Source: Martinezella tropici
GTDB lineage: Bacteria > Pseudomonadota > Alphaproteobacteria > Rhizobiales > Rhizobiaceae
Assembly: GCF_003287875.1 (NCBI RefSeq)
Contig: NZ_QMKK01000035.1
Coordinates: 186,001-250,000, forward strand
DNA: 64,000 nt
Reading direction: 5' to 3'
Part shown: positions 24,860-34,343 of the stretch, piece by piece
Layout: every line of letters starts with the position of its first letter
Position numbering within the stretch: position 1 is the stretch's first letter
Program-made: the position numbers and the translations under genes
Notes under the pieces: generated by a model
What the model saw: the letters and a program-made list of their open reading frames with translations, nothing else
Told to the model about the DNA's origin: nothing
Databases searched by the model: none

Positions 24860-25585
24860 ATGATGACCGAATCCATAGAAAGACCAACAAGCGAACCACT
24901 TCTGCAACCCGTGGGACTGCGCGGCGTCGCGGCTGACCTTTCATCGGACCAGCGGGCGTTCAAGAACGTCTCCTGGGGCAAGGCGATGATGTGGATCTTC
25001 CTCCTCAGCGACACCTTCATTTTCGGCTGTTTCCTCCTGGCCTATATGACGGCGCGCATGTCGACCATCGTCGCCTGGCCCAATCCCAGCGAGGTTTTCG
25101 CGCTGACGATCGGAGGCAAGGAAATCCCGCTGATTCTGATTGCCATCATGACCTTCATTCTCATCAGCAGCAGCGGCACGATGGCGATGGCCGTCAACTT
25201 CGGATACCGCCGTGATCGCCGCAAGACCGCCGCTCTGATGTTGGCAACCGCAGTTCTCGGCGCGACATTCGTCGGGATGCAGGCATTCGAATGGACCAAG
25301 CTGATCAGGGAGGGAGTCCGCCCCTGGGAAAACCCATGGGGAGCGGCGCAGTTCGGTTCGTCCTTCTTCATGATCACCGGCTTCCACGGCACCCACGTCT
25401 CGATCGGAGTCCTCTTTCTCCTGATCATGGCGCGCAAGGTATGGCGGGGAGATTTCGACCAGGAAAGGCGGGGGTTCTTCACCAGCCGCAAGGGCAGTTA
25501 CGAGATCGTCGAGATCACGGGACTATACTGGCACTTCGTCGATCTGGTCTGGGTATTCATCTTTGCATTCTTCTATCTGTGGTGA
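24860..25585 (+). CDS. coxP: Cytochrome c oxidase subunit III family protein, second copy
   Basis: 241 residues, starting at tandem ATGs after GAGGAG. The first helix carries MMWIFLLSDTFIFGCFLLAY, typical of the short caa3/bo3-like subunit III. Then come FVGMQAFEWTKLI (with the lipid-cleft Glu), SSFFMITGFHGTHVSIGV and YWHFVDLVWVFIFAFFYLW. This copy is closer to canonical subunit III than the preceding gene. It lies 9 bases after it and 10 before the subunit IV gene. Confidence 0.88.
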   Translation: MMTESIERPTSEPLLQPVGLRGVAADLSSDQRAFKNVSWGKAMMWIFLLSDTFIFGCFLLAYMTARMSTIVAWPNPSEVFALTIGGKEIPLILIAIMTFILISSSGTMAMAVNFGYRRDRRKTAALMLATAVLGATFVGMQAFEWTKLIREGVRPWENPWGAAQFGSSFFMITGFHGTHVSIGVLFLLIMARKVWRGDFDQERRGFFTSRKGSYEIVEITGLYWHFVDLVWVFIFAFFYLW

Positions 25586-25595
25586 GGATGGCATC

Positions 25596-25928
25596 ATGGC
25601 TGAGACGCAGACACATTCCGGGCAGCAGCATCCGATAAAGCTGTACATGGTGGTCTGGGGACTGCTTTTCGTCCTCAGCACCTTCTCCTACCTTGTCGAT
25701 TATCTCGGCATTCAGGGCTATCTGAGATGGTCCCTGATCCTGCTGTTCATGATCCTGAAAGCCGGGCTGATCGTCGCCATTTTCATGCACATGGCCTGGG
25801 AGCGTCTCGCGCTGATCTACGCCATCCTGGTCCCGCCGGTCCTGGTGCTTGTCTTCGTCGCTCTGATGGTGTCGGAATCGCACTATACGGCGCTTACCCG
25901 GCTCGCCTTTTTCGGCGCCGGCCCGTAG
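25596..25928 (+). CDS. Cytochrome c oxidase subunit IV family protein
   Basis: 110 residues from ATG 25596 (MAETQTHSGQQHPIKLYMVV). Three membrane helices in the pattern of bacterial CtaF/CyoD-like subunit IV (LFVLSTFSYLVDYLG, LILLFMILKAGLIVAIFMHM and a last hydrophobic helix). It stabilises the catalytic subunit. Last gene of the oxidase operon, convergent with the cNMP-binding gene 23 bases away. Confidence 0.87.
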   Translation: MAETQTHSGQQHPIKLYMVVWGLLFVLSTFSYLVDYLGIQGYLRWSLILLFMILKAGLIVAIFMHMAWERLALIYAILVPPVLVLVFVALMVSESHYTALTRLAFFGAGP

Positions 25929-25951
25929 CGCGCTCTACACCATCTGCAATC

Positions 25952-26428
25952 TCAATGCGTCGCCATCGACTGCGGCTGGTTGAGGCGGCTGCGGACGGCG
26001 GTCAGTTCCGAGGTCGTATGGTTGAGACGGTCGGCAAGCACGCGCATGATCTCGACAGCCATTTCCGGAAAATCGCTGAGCAGCTTCAGAAAATGCTCCT
26101 TGCTGATCTTCAGTGCTTCAAGCCTGGACGTGGCCTTTACCGTGGCGGTACGGGAGACGTCACAGAGGATTGCGATTTCGCCGACGATGGAATTCACGTC
26201 GACTTCGGCGACCTTGATCTCGCCGGCCGGGCTATCGACGAGAATATCAGCAGTTCCGGAAAGAACAACATAGGCGGCATCTCCCTGATCACCTTGATGA
26301 AACAGGGTTTGGCCAGCATTATAGCTGACGCGATCGGACGTAAACGCCAAGAGTTTCAATTTCGCGGGCGCGATGCGCGAAAAAATCGGCACTCGCTTCA
26401 GCATTTCAACTTCGTCTTTCAGAAGCAT
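25952..26428 (-). CDS. Stand-alone cyclic-nucleotide-binding domain protein
   Basis: 158 residues forming a single CRP-like cNMP-binding beta-roll (residues about 12-130): FSRIAPAKLKLLAF, GQTLFHQGDQGDAAYVVLSG and the phosphate-binding cassette VGEIAILCDVSRTATVKA, with the Glu and Arg that hold the cyclic phosphate and ribose. A long C-terminal helix (PEMAVEIMRVLADRL) follows, but there is no helix-turn-helix, so it is a cytosolic reader rather than a transcription factor. It lies 53 bases after the degenerate ABC exporter gene on the same strand, and two nucleotide cyclases are encoded within 20 kb. Confidence 0.88.
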   Translation of the reverse strand: MLLKDEVEMLKRVPIFSRIAPAKLKLLAFTSDRVSYNAGQTLFHQGDQGDAAYVVLSGTADILVDSPAGEIKVAEVDVNSIVGEIAILCDVSRTATVKATSRLEALKISKEHFLKLLSDFPEMAVEIMRVLADRLNHTTSELTAVRSRLNQPQSMATH

Positions 26429-26481
26429 GAGCTTCGGTACCCCCAGTGTTCGGCCCCAGACGCCACTGTCGAGATAGGATA

Positions 26482-29196
26482 TTACGATAACAGTTCTTTG
26501 AACATACCGTTTTTCTCTAAAAGATCGGTGCTTGACCCACTTTCGACAAGACTCCCATGGTCGAAGACCAAAACACGATCGAACAACTCGGCGAAACTCG
26601 GGTTGGACAGCACCCAGATGATGGCCGGCGCATATCCGTCGCTGTCGAATGTGCCCAGGATGGCTCTTGCAATCTGTTCCTGAACGCGATGATCGAGCGC
26701 CGGCAGCGGACGATTGCAGATGATGTAGTCCGCACGTTTTAAAAGAGCACGGCCAAGATTGAGCTTCTGGCGCTGCACATTCGTCAGGCGCTTGCCGCCC
26801 GAGCCGACATCGAAATCCAGGCCGATCGACAGGACGCTGTCATGCATGCCGAGACGACCGAAGACATCATACATGATCTGGTGGATACGCTCGGGCGCAT
26901 TGGCCTGCTGATGGGCGATGCGGCCGAACAGCACGTTGTCCATCAAGGTCGCCGACGCGGTAAAGCGCTCCGGATCATAACGCTCGATGACCCTGGCAAG
27001 ATCGGCTGGTATGTTCTCGTAGAATTTCGCCCGTGCATGGACGATCTTTTCCATCAGCATCTGTGTCAGAAGACCGAAGCGGTGACGCGGTTCGATATAG
27101 GAGAAGCTCAGGCGGATGATGGCCGCGCGTTCATCGTCGGTCGCCGCCTCATATCCCTTGCCGTTCAGCTTCTGAAGCAGCGCCTCATAGGTCGGAATAT
27201 CCTCCGCCGTCATGAAGGTCAGCTGCTGGAAGAACGGATGGTCCGGCGGCAGGTCGGTGAAAAGCTCGACAGCGTTTTCGGCGATTTCCAGACCCATATC
27301 GTACAAATCCGATACCAGACCCGTCTCGGCGAATATCTGCTGGAAATAGGGATGTGCCGCCAGCTTGCGATTGGTCATCTGCGGCCGCTTCAGCGTACCG
27401 AACAACAGATTTTCGCCGACCGTCGCCTGCGGATTATAAACATCGAACTGGAAGGGAACGACGAGGTCCTCCAGCTTCTCTTCCTCAAGCCGCAACCGCA
27501 ATGCCTGACGCAGCTCGACGATGCGCGATGTCAGATCTTCATGTGCTGCCGCATCGACATTCGAGCGCAGCGCCATGTCGAAAATATCCTGCGACATGGC
27601 AACGGCATCGAGAACCGGACGGATCACCGAATAGATATCATCCGGCCCGGTGGCACCGGCAGCCGCATAATCGACCCAGTCGCTATTGAGATCGAATTCC
27701 GGATTGGCCGCGCGCCGCGCTTCGGTCACACGCCATTTGGCCTTTGTGGCCTCATCGTCGGTATAGACGGGAGCGATGAGTGGCGCATGCTTGAGGCCAT
27801 AAAGCAGATTGCTGCGCAACGTGCCGTGGAAGAAGAAGGTCTCGGACGAGGCGTAGGCAATACGTCGTCCGGTTACCGATTCCGGCAGTTCCAGGATATC
27901 GCGGCCATCGATCGAGATGCGGCCGCTGTCCGGCCAGATCAGGCGCCCGAATGCTTCCGCCAGATATTCGCCTCCCGCCCCGCTGTCGCCAACTATCGCT
28001 ACCCTTTCGCCGGGATGAATTTCAACCGAAACGTGGTCCAGCACGCGCGCGCCGCTGTCATCGACGATGGTCAGATTGGTCGCGACGAGAGAATGGGTGA
28101 TGCGGCCGGCGGGCACGTGCGAAACCGCCTGGATTTTCGGATCGATCAGATGATCGACGCTGAACTGTTCGACCACCTGATTGTATTTGACCTGAACGTC
28201 CTGACGCGACTGGTCCCAGTCGATCAGTTCCTTCAGCGGTCCCGGCAAATCCTTATAGGCATTGATGACGGCAACGAGCTGGCCAATGTCCAGGCGGCCC
28301 TGCAAGGCCAGGAAACCGCCGATCAGATAAAACAGGAACGGCGTCACCTGAGCGAGGAAGTTATTGATGAATTTGACCAGGAACTTCCACTGGTAGAGAT
28401 CATAGCGGATCGAGAAGATCAATCCGAGCCGGTGAGCTATGTCCGCGCGCTCAAGGTTGGTGGTATCGTTGGCGTGGATGGTGCCGATACCATCGACGAT
28501 TTCGCCAACGCGGCCGGAAAGCTCGCGCGCCGTCAGCTGGCGCTGGCGGCCAAGCTCCAGAAGCCGCTTGCGCATGCGGGGAATGACGATCGCCTGTACG
28601 GCGACGATGGCCGCGGCGATCATGCCGAGCCAGAAATTCTGCATGATGATGAAGACGAGCGCCGTCACCGCCTGGCCACCGAGAAGAGCGGGCTGGACGA
28701 AGGCATCGCCGGTGAAGCCGCCCATCGGCTCCACTTCGTCCTTGATCATGGTGGCGATTTCCGCCGGCTTCACCCGCTTGAAATGGCTCGGAGGGAACCG
28801 CAGCACGCGATCGATCAGTTCGAAGCGGATGCGTCGCAGCATGCGCTCACCGAGCCGCCCCTTATAGGTATTGATATAGAGCTTGAAGAGGCCGTTGAGC
28901 ACGACAAGCGCCAGAAACACCATGCTCAACGCAACAAGCATCCACATGCGGGTCAGCTGGACGCCCTGAAAGACTTCGACATGGCCGATCAGCGGCATGT
29001 TGAAGGCAATGTGCATGAACGTCTGCGTATCGCCGGGATGTTCGAAGCCCTTGCCCTGGATCGGTCCGTTGACGATCTGCTTCGGCAGGTCGAAGGACAG
29101 AAAGTACGGAATCATCGACGCCGCAACCACCAGCAGTATCCAGACCTGCTCCAGCCGGGTGTTCGACCAAATGTAACGCGCTAGGCTTTTTTCCAT
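26482..29196 (-). CDS. ABC exporter-like protein with degenerate and expanded ATPase domain
   Basis: 904 residues. Residues 1-340 are a normal ABC exporter membrane domain (helices near 17-35, 85-105, 170-205, 285-305). The ATPase domain is abnormal. Where Walker A should be (about 403-411) it reads GDSGAGGEY, lacking the Lys and Thr/Ser. The signature is LTNVQRQKLNLGRA and the Walker B region ADYIICNRPLPALD, lacking the catalytic Glu. Between Q-loop and signature there are about 300 extra residues, with three successive 'NLLFG'-like segments (SNLLYG, GENLLFG, DNVLFG) suggesting internal duplication. Likely unable to hydrolyse ATP alone. It sits between glycosyltransferase genes and the cNMP-binding gene. 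Confidence 0.88.
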   Translation of the reverse strand: MEKSLARYIWSNTRLEQVWILLVVAASMIPYFLSFDLPKQIVNGPIQGKGFEHPGDTQTFMHIAFNMPLIGHVEVFQGVQLTRMWMLVALSMVFLALVVLNGLFKLYINTYKGRLGERMLRRIRFELIDRVLRFPPSHFKRVKPAEIATMIKDEVEPMGGFTGDAFVQPALLGGQAVTALVFIIMQNFWLGMIAAAIVAVQAIVIPRMRKRLLELGRQRQLTARELSGRVGEIVDGIGTIHANDTTNLERADIAHRLGLIFSIRYDLYQWKFLVKFINNFLAQVTPFLFYLIGGFLALQGRLDIGQLVAVINAYKDLPGPLKELIDWDQSRQDVQVKYNQVVEQFSVDHLIDPKIQAVSHVPAGRITHSLVATNLTIVDDSGARVLDHVSVEIHPGERVAIVGDSGAGGEYLAEAFGRLIWPDSGRISIDGRDILELPESVTGRRIAYASSETFFFHGTLRSNLLYGLKHAPLIAPVYTDDEATKAKWRVTEARRAANPEFDLNSDWVDYAAAGATGPDDIYSVIRPVLDAVAMSQDIFDMALRSNVDAAAHEDLTSRIVELRQALRLRLEEEKLEDLVVPFQFDVYNPQATVGENLLFGTLKRPQMTNRKLAAHPYFQQIFAETGLVSDLYDMGLEIAENAVELFTDLPPDHPFFQQLTFMTAEDIPTYEALLQKLNGKGYEAATDDERAAIIRLSFSYIEPRHRFGLLTQMLMEKIVHARAKFYENIPADLARVIERYDPERFTASATLMDNVLFGRIAHQQANAPERIHQIMYDVFGRLGMHDSVLSIGLDFDVGSGGKRLTNVQRQKLNLGRALLKRADYIICNRPLPALDHRVQEQIARAILGTFDSDGYAPAIIWVLSNPSFAELFDRVLVFDHGSLVESGSSTDLLEKNGMFKELLS

Positions 29197-29433
29197 TGCT
29201 TACTGCAGGCTTTCAGATTCAACGCCCAACGCCGGCCTGATGCCGGCACCGATGTTGCAGAGATGCGGGAAGATTTCGTTGCGGATACGTGGCCCCATTG
29301 TGAAAAGGGGAACCGCCCGGTCCTTCGTCCACGCTCCTCCCGATTCATCGATTTTTCGATTTATATCACAAGATTGCAGGAATCCAGGAGGATAAAACGA
29401 CAGGATGCCTCCGATATCAGCCGCGGCTTTTCC

Positions 29434-30579
29434 CTATATGGTTCGACGCAGGATAGCCGAGGTTCTGGCGGCGCCGCCAAGATCGATGTCCGGGTTGCTC
29501 GGCTTGGGGCGCGACAGCGCGGTTTTCACGGCTGCGACCAGCAATTCGCTCGTCAATCCCGCCTCCGGCAGAGCCAATGCCAAGCCCAGCCTTTCCAGCC
29601 GCTCGGCCCGGACGGATTGCTCCGTTTCGCCGCCGGCCGTGAAGGGGACCAGAATGGCGCGGCAACCGGCAACGAGAAGATCGCCGACGGTATTATAGCC
29701 GGCTTGCGAGATCGACAGCTCCGCCCCCCGCAGCAGAGACGGAAAATCCTTGCGGAAGCGAACGAGCGCGACATTGCCCGGCGCGCGCCTGGCGAGATCG
29801 GCATAATCCTGTTCGGGCAGGTTCGGCCCGGCAATCAGAAGCCAGCGGCGATCGGTCGCCACGCGGCTTGCCGCCTCCAGCGATGCGCGGATCAGATCAA
29901 GCCCGACAGCGCCGCCGCCGGCCGATACGACGATATCGAAGGTTTCGACAGGCTCCGGCGGCAAGGCGGGTGCGACAAGACCGGTATAGGCAATCTTGTC
30001 GGCGATCGCCTCGGTCAGGGGAAAGGTTTCTTCCAGCCGGACAAAATGCGGATCGCCATGAACGAGCACGCCATCGAAGTGGTCGCGAAGCAGGCCGACG
30101 GTCTCCTCGTCCCGGCCCGGTTTCTTCTGTTGCTGCAGAATATCGCGCACCGATGTGTAAAGCCTCGGTTTCGGATCTGCCTTGGCAACGGCATCGAGCA
30201 GCGGCAGAAGCTCGAAACGCATCTGTCTGCGGCCGAACGGAAAGGCCTCGATGACGACAACATCGGGGGCAGCCTGCCGGAAAGCATCCAGCAGCAGATC
30301 GCGACGACGCGACAGAAAATCTTCGCCGACGGGATTGCCGGCCTGATCGGCCAGCCCGGAAAACCCGGCGCTGCTAGCGACGACGGCCGGCAATGTGACC
30401 GAGGTGACATCCGCCGCGGGGAAACCGCTCACCGGTATGCCGCCGGTGACAACAGTCACCTCACAGCCATCCTTCGCCAGGGCGCTGGCAATGCGGCTGG
30501 CGCGCGCCAGATGGCCGATGCCGAGCAGATGCTGAACGTAGAAGAAAACGCGCAAAGGCTGGGAATGCGGGGCCGTCAT
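29434..30579 (-). CDS. MurG/GT28-like glycosyltransferase
   Basis: 381 residues from ATG 30579, which overlaps the stop of the preceding glycosyltransferase gene (ATGA). GT-B fold: N-terminal VFFYVQHLLGIGHLARASRI (glycine-rich acceptor loop), interdomain region, then the donor half with IVVSAGGGAVG, SISQAGYNTVGDLLVAG and VPFTAGGETEQSVRAERL, the pattern of MurG/UDP-glycosyltransferase relatives. Third of three tandem glycosyltransferase-like genes. The end product is not known, but the operon context with an exporter-like gene suggests a surface or secreted glycan. Confidence 0.86.
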   Translation of the reverse strand: MTAPHSQPLRVFFYVQHLLGIGHLARASRIASALAKDGCEVTVVTGGIPVSGFPAADVTSVTLPAVVASSAGFSGLADQAGNPVGEDFLSRRRDLLLDAFRQAAPDVVVIEAFPFGRRQMRFELLPLLDAVAKADPKPRLYTSVRDILQQQKKPGRDEETVGLLRDHFDGVLVHGDPHFVRLEETFPLTEAIADKIAYTGLVAPALPPEPVETFDIVVSAGGGAVGLDLIRASLEAASRVATDRRWLLIAGPNLPEQDYADLARRAPGNVALVRFRKDFPSLLRGAELSISQAGYNTVGDLLVAGCRAILVPFTAGGETEQSVRAERLERLGLALALPEAGLTSELLVAAVKTALSRPKPSNPDIDLGGAARTSAILRRTI

Positions 30580-31835
30580 GCGGATTTCCGCCATTGATCT
30601 TCCCTTTGCCACTGTTCCTCGAACAGCCGCGTCAATTGCCGGATGCTGGCATGATAGTCGAAATGCTCGCGCACCCGCCTTTCGGCTGCCTCTCCCAGCC
30701 CGCGGCGTAGCGCGGGATTGCGAATGGCAGCTTCCAGCGCCGCGGCAAGGGCTTGCGGATTCTCGGATGGAACGACAAGACCGCTTTCGCCATCGTCGAT
30801 CAATTCGGGAACGCCGGAAACATTGGTGGAAACGCAGGGGAGACGCTGGCTCGATGCTTCCACGAGCACGTTCGGCAGGCCGTCGCGATCGCCGTCGGCC
30901 GCAATGCGGCAGGCAAGCGCAAAGATATCGGCCTGACGATAATGGGCAAGCACATCCTCCTGTGCCAGCGCGCCCTTCCAGGTGATGCGATCGGCAATGC
31001 CGAGCGTGTCGGCCAATGCCTTCAGCTTTGCCAGCCCATCGCCGCCGCCGATATGGGTAAAGCGCCAGTTGAGATCGCCAGGCAGCAGCGCCAGTGCCTT
31101 CAGCAAGACATCGTATCCCTTTTTCTCCACTGCGCGCCCGACGCTGAGAATGAAGGCGGGGTCGGAAGCATCCGTGCCGTTCCGATCGGAATGTTCGCCG
31201 GCGAAGGGAGCGAAGCGATCGAGATCCAGGCCATGATAGCTGAGATAGACCTTGTCATCCGCCTGGATCAGATCGCGCATGTGCTCGAAGCCGGTGCGCG
31301 TGCAGGTCACCGCCCAGCGGGCTCGGTCGAGCTTTTCAGAAAGCTCCCAGTCCGGCGACGTCCAGATATCCTTGGCATGCGCCGAGCAGGTCCAGGGAAT
31401 GCCGGTCATGATGCTGGCATAGGAGGTCACCGAAGCCGGCGTATGGATGAAATGCGCATGCAGCCATTCGCCACCGTCTGGCCATTCATGCGCCAGAACC
31501 AATGCCTGGCCGAAGCGCCGCACGCGGTTTGGGGTAATGTCCCGCTTCAAGTCGGCCCAGAATTGCTTCACGAGCGGCCTGAAGCCCGGCTTGCCGATGC
31601 CTGCAAAGAAGGCCCGCAGCACCCTCAGCGGTTCGTTGTGCAGATATTCCGGCAGATAGACGACGCGCGCCTTGATTTCGTCATGGACTGGATGACGCTT
31701 CTTGTCCGTCGGCTTGCGCATCGAAATCAGCGTCAGGTCGAAGCCGGCCCTTTCCAGGCCAAGCAGCTCCTGCGCAATGAAGGTTTCCGACAGGCGAGGA
31801 TAGCCCTTGAGGACCACCAGGATTTTCTTCCGCAT
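30576..31835 (-). CDS. Glycosyltransferase family 4 protein
   Basis: 419 residues, GT-B fold. N-terminal start KKILVVLKGYPRLSETFIAQ matches family 4 enzymes of colanic-acid type. Central motif ILSVGRAVEKKGYDVLLKAL, then donor-site RDGLPNVLVEASSQRLPCVS followed by GVPELIDDGESGLVV, containing the E-x7-E retaining motif (EASSQRLP...PELI). Starts 17 bases after the first glycosyltransferase gene and overlaps the third. It likely adds a hexose from a nucleotide sugar in the cytoplasm. Confidence 0.9.
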   Translation of the reverse strand: MRKKILVVLKGYPRLSETFIAQELLGLERAGFDLTLISMRKPTDKKRHPVHDEIKARVVYLPEYLHNEPLRVLRAFFAGIGKPGFRPLVKQFWADLKRDITPNRVRRFGQALVLAHEWPDGGEWLHAHFIHTPASVTSYASIMTGIPWTCSAHAKDIWTSPDWELSEKLDRARWAVTCTRTGFEHMRDLIQADDKVYLSYHGLDLDRFAPFAGEHSDRNGTDASDPAFILSVGRAVEKKGYDVLLKALALLPGDLNWRFTHIGGGDGLAKLKALADTLGIADRITWKGALAQEDVLAHYRQADIFALACRIAADGDRDGLPNVLVEASSQRLPCVSTNVSGVPELIDDGESGLVVPSENPQALAAALEAAIRNPALRRGLGEAAERRVREHFDYHASIRQLTRLFEEQWQREDQWRKSA

Positions 31836-31852
31836 CGACGGCTTCCGATGCT

Positions 31853-33067
31853 CTATTCTGCAACGATCGACAGCGGCGTATAGCGCTCGCGATCATCGAA
31901 CCACTCGCCGATGGTGCGCGAAATATGCACCAGGCCTTCAAGGCGCATATTACTGCTGCTTGCCGAAGGCGGCGCGCGGTTCGGCAGGCGCTTCAGGGCG
32001 GCGGCAAGCTGCCTCGGATCGGCGGATTCCTCCGGCAGCAGCATATCGACGAGGCCGAGTTCGCTGGCGCGCTGGGCGCGGATCAGCTGTTCCTCGCGTG
32101 GACGCGTGCGCGGAATGATCAGCGCCGGCTTATCGAAGGAGAGGATCTCGCAATAGGTGTTGTAACCGCCCATGGCGACAACGGCCTTGGCGCCGGCAAT
32201 CAGCTCTTCCATTTTGTTGTCGAACTCGATCACCTGCAGACAATCGATCTTGCTGGCGCGCTCCAGGAGCTGGCCGCGCTCCTTGGCGGGCATATAGGGG
32301 CCGAGGACGATCAGCGTCTTCTGCGTGAGGGAGCTGTCCTGTTCGAACGCGGCAACCACATCGCTGACGAGATCGGCACCATCGCCGCCGCCGCCAGTCG
32401 TCACCAGGATATAGTCCTCGTCGGGCACATGTTCGGATTTCGTGCCCAGAGTGGAAACGCTACGCTGCAGAAAGCCGACGAACTCCATCTTCCGCCGCAC
32501 GCCCGCTGGCACATCGAGCCCGATAAGGGGATCATGGAAATCCGGCGGCCCGTAGACCCAGACGCTGTCGTAGAACTGATCGATCTTCTGCAGCACGTTG
32601 TTTTTCTTCCACTCCGCCTCCAACAGGTGCGGTGCGTCCATGACATCGCGCATGCCGAGAACAAGCGTCGTACCACGCGCCTTGAGATAGGTCAGGGTCT
32701 CCTCGACCTCGCCCTTGAGGCCCAACGGCTCCTTGTCGACGATGAAAACATCCGGCTGAAAGGTTTCCGCCGTATGACGGATGATCGACTGCCGCATCTT
32801 CAGCGTTTCCTGCAACGCGACATGGCTCGCCATAGACGTGTATTCGCCGTCACGCAGCTTGATCACGCTCGGCACTTTGACGAAATCCACACGGGACCGA
32901 TAATCGAATGCCCCGGCAATCGTCGCGCCAGAGATAATCAGCACGTTCAGCCCGCGATAATCCTCCACGAGTGCATGCGCGATCGTCCGGCATCGCCGCA
33001 GGTGACCGAGACCGAACGTGTCGTGGCTGTACATGAGGATTCGAGCATCTTCTAAGCGCCGCTTCAT
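31853..33067 (-). CDS. Glycosyltransferase-like protein (MurG-type GT-B)
   Basis: 404 residues from ATG 33067 (MKRRLEDARILMYSHDTFGL). N-terminal 'YSHDTFGLGHLRR' is the glycine-rich loop of predicted glycosyltransferases often written 'HD..GLGH'. The donor half has DYILVTTGGGGDGADLVSDV, VVAMGGYNTYCEILSFDKPA and IPRTRPREEQLIRAQR. It is paralogous to the third gene. Together the three genes look like an assembly module for a short glycan or glycoconjugate. It begins 100 bases after the importer operon on the same strand. Confidence 0.86.
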   Translation of the reverse strand: MKRRLEDARILMYSHDTFGLGHLRRCRTIAHALVEDYRGLNVLIISGATIAGAFDYRSRVDFVKVPSVIKLRDGEYTSMASHVALQETLKMRQSIIRHTAETFQPDVFIVDKEPLGLKGEVEETLTYLKARGTTLVLGMRDVMDAPHLLEAEWKKNNVLQKIDQFYDSVWVYGPPDFHDPLIGLDVPAGVRRKMEFVGFLQRSVSTLGTKSEHVPDEDYILVTTGGGGDGADLVSDVVAAFEQDSSLTQKTLIVLGPYMPAKERGQLLERASKIDCLQVIEFDNKMEELIAGAKAVVAMGGYNTYCEILSFDKPALIIPRTRPREEQLIRAQRASELGLVDMLLPEESADPRQLAAALKRLPNRAPPSASSSNMRLEGLVHISRTIGEWFDDRERYTPLSIVAE

Positions 33068-33167
33068 TGGCAAAACCTCTGGGGGTAAAAGTCATAACGC
33101 GGTTTGTCGGCAAACGACATCCGCGACCGCTCGTCGAATTGCAATCCTGTCTTCGCCATTCACCCTG

Positions 33168-34343
33168 CTATTTGTAGGGATCGGCGGCATCACGCAACCC
33201 GTCTCCTAAAAAGTTGAACGCCAGAATAACCAATATCACCGGGATCATCGGAAAAAGAAGCCATGGATAGAAGGCGATCACGCTGACGTTCTTGGCCTCG
33301 GTCAACAGGATGCCCCAACTCGTGATCGGCGGACGAAGGCCCAATCCAAGGAAACTTAGGGCAGTTTCGCCGAGAATCATGCTCGGCACCGAAATTGTTG
33401 CGGTAGCGATCAGGTGCGACATGAAGCCGGGGACAAGGTGACGGCCGATGATGCGGGGCGTGCTTGCTCCCATCAGTTGCGCGGCAAGCACGTAGTCCTC
33501 CTCGCGCAAGGATAAAAGCTTGGAGCGTACGGCGCGCGCAAGGCCTGTCCAATCCAGGATGCCGAGGATGATGGTGATGCCGAAGTAGACGATGATCGGG
33601 CTCCAGCTTACCGGCATGATCGCCGCAAGCGCCATCCACAAGGGCAGGCTCGGCAGCGACTGCAGCACCTCGATCACGCGCTGCACGAGAAGATCGAAAA
33701 GGCCGCCATGATAGCCGGCAAGCCCGCCGATGACGATGCCGAGCAGAAAACTGATTGAAATGCCGATCAACCCGATCGTCAGGGATATGCGCGCGCCATA
33801 GATGATGCGCGACAGCACGTCACGTCCCAGCCTGTCGGTGCCGAGCAGATACATCTGGCCGCCGACGGCCGGGCAAACCAGATGAAGGTTCGAGTCCACC
33901 AGCCCCCAGAAGCGATAGGCGTCCCCGCGACAAAGGAAACGGATCGGCTGCACATCGGAGGGGTTATCCGTGTAGATCCGGCGCAGCGAGTCGATATCGA
34001 GCGTCATCTTGCGGCCATAGACGAACGGCCCGACGAAATTGCCCTTGTCGAACAGGTGGATCATCTGCGGCGGCGAATGGATATAGTCGACATTGCGGGT
34101 GTGCAGCCCGTAGGGCGCCAGGAATTCCGCAATCACGATCATGCCATAGGCCAGCAGAAGGAAGATGCCGGATGCAAGCGCAAGCTTGTGGCGCTTGAAT
34201 TTCCACCACATCAGCTTCTTTTGCGACGCCATGTAATAGCGTTGCTGGCCTGCGGACGTGGCTTCGAACTGATCTGGATCGAAATTCGCGTTCGAGACAT
34301 AGTGCTCTAGAGGAGCACCGGGCTTTGGCAGGGATACGCTCAC
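33168..34343 (-). CDS. Oligopeptide ABC importer permease (DppC/YejE type)
   Basis: 391 residues from GTG 34343, overlapping the upstream permease stop (GTGA) with AGGAG before it. An N-terminal cytosolic stretch and first helix (LALASGIFLLLAYGMIVIAE) are followed by a periplasmic loop of about 110 residues. The remaining five helices carry the BPD_transp_1 EAA loop (EEDYVLAAQLMGASTPRII) and the family end LGDGLRDAADPYK. The long periplasmic loop, with two Cys, is as in YejE rather than DppC. Works with the other permease, the fused ATPase and the binding protein upstream. Confidence 0.9.
   Translation of the reverse strand: MSVSLPKPGAPLEHYVSNANFDPDQFEATSAGQQRYYMASQKKLMWWKFKRHKLALASGIFLLLAYGMIVIAEFLAPYGLHTRNVDYIHSPPQMIHLFDKGNFVGPFVYGRKMTLDIDSLRRIYTDNPSDVQPIRFLCRGDAYRFWGLVDSNLHLVCPAVGGQMYLLGTDRLGRDVLSRIIYGARISLTIGLIGISISFLLGIVIGGLAGYHGGLFDLLVQRVIEVLQSLPSLPLWMALAAIMPVSWSPIIVYFGITIILGILDWTGLARAVRSKLLSLREEDYVLAAQLMGASTPRIIGRHLVPGFMSHLIATATISVPSMILGETALSFLGLGLRPPITSWGILLTEAKNVSVIAFYPWLLFPMIPVILVILAFNFLGDGLRDAADPYK

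Noticed and set aside
26842..29184. 780-codon open frame on the plus strand opposite the ABC exporter
   Set aside because: It mirrors the true gene in a GC-rich region, has no ribosome site and no recognisable family sequence; its composition is that of an antisense shadow.
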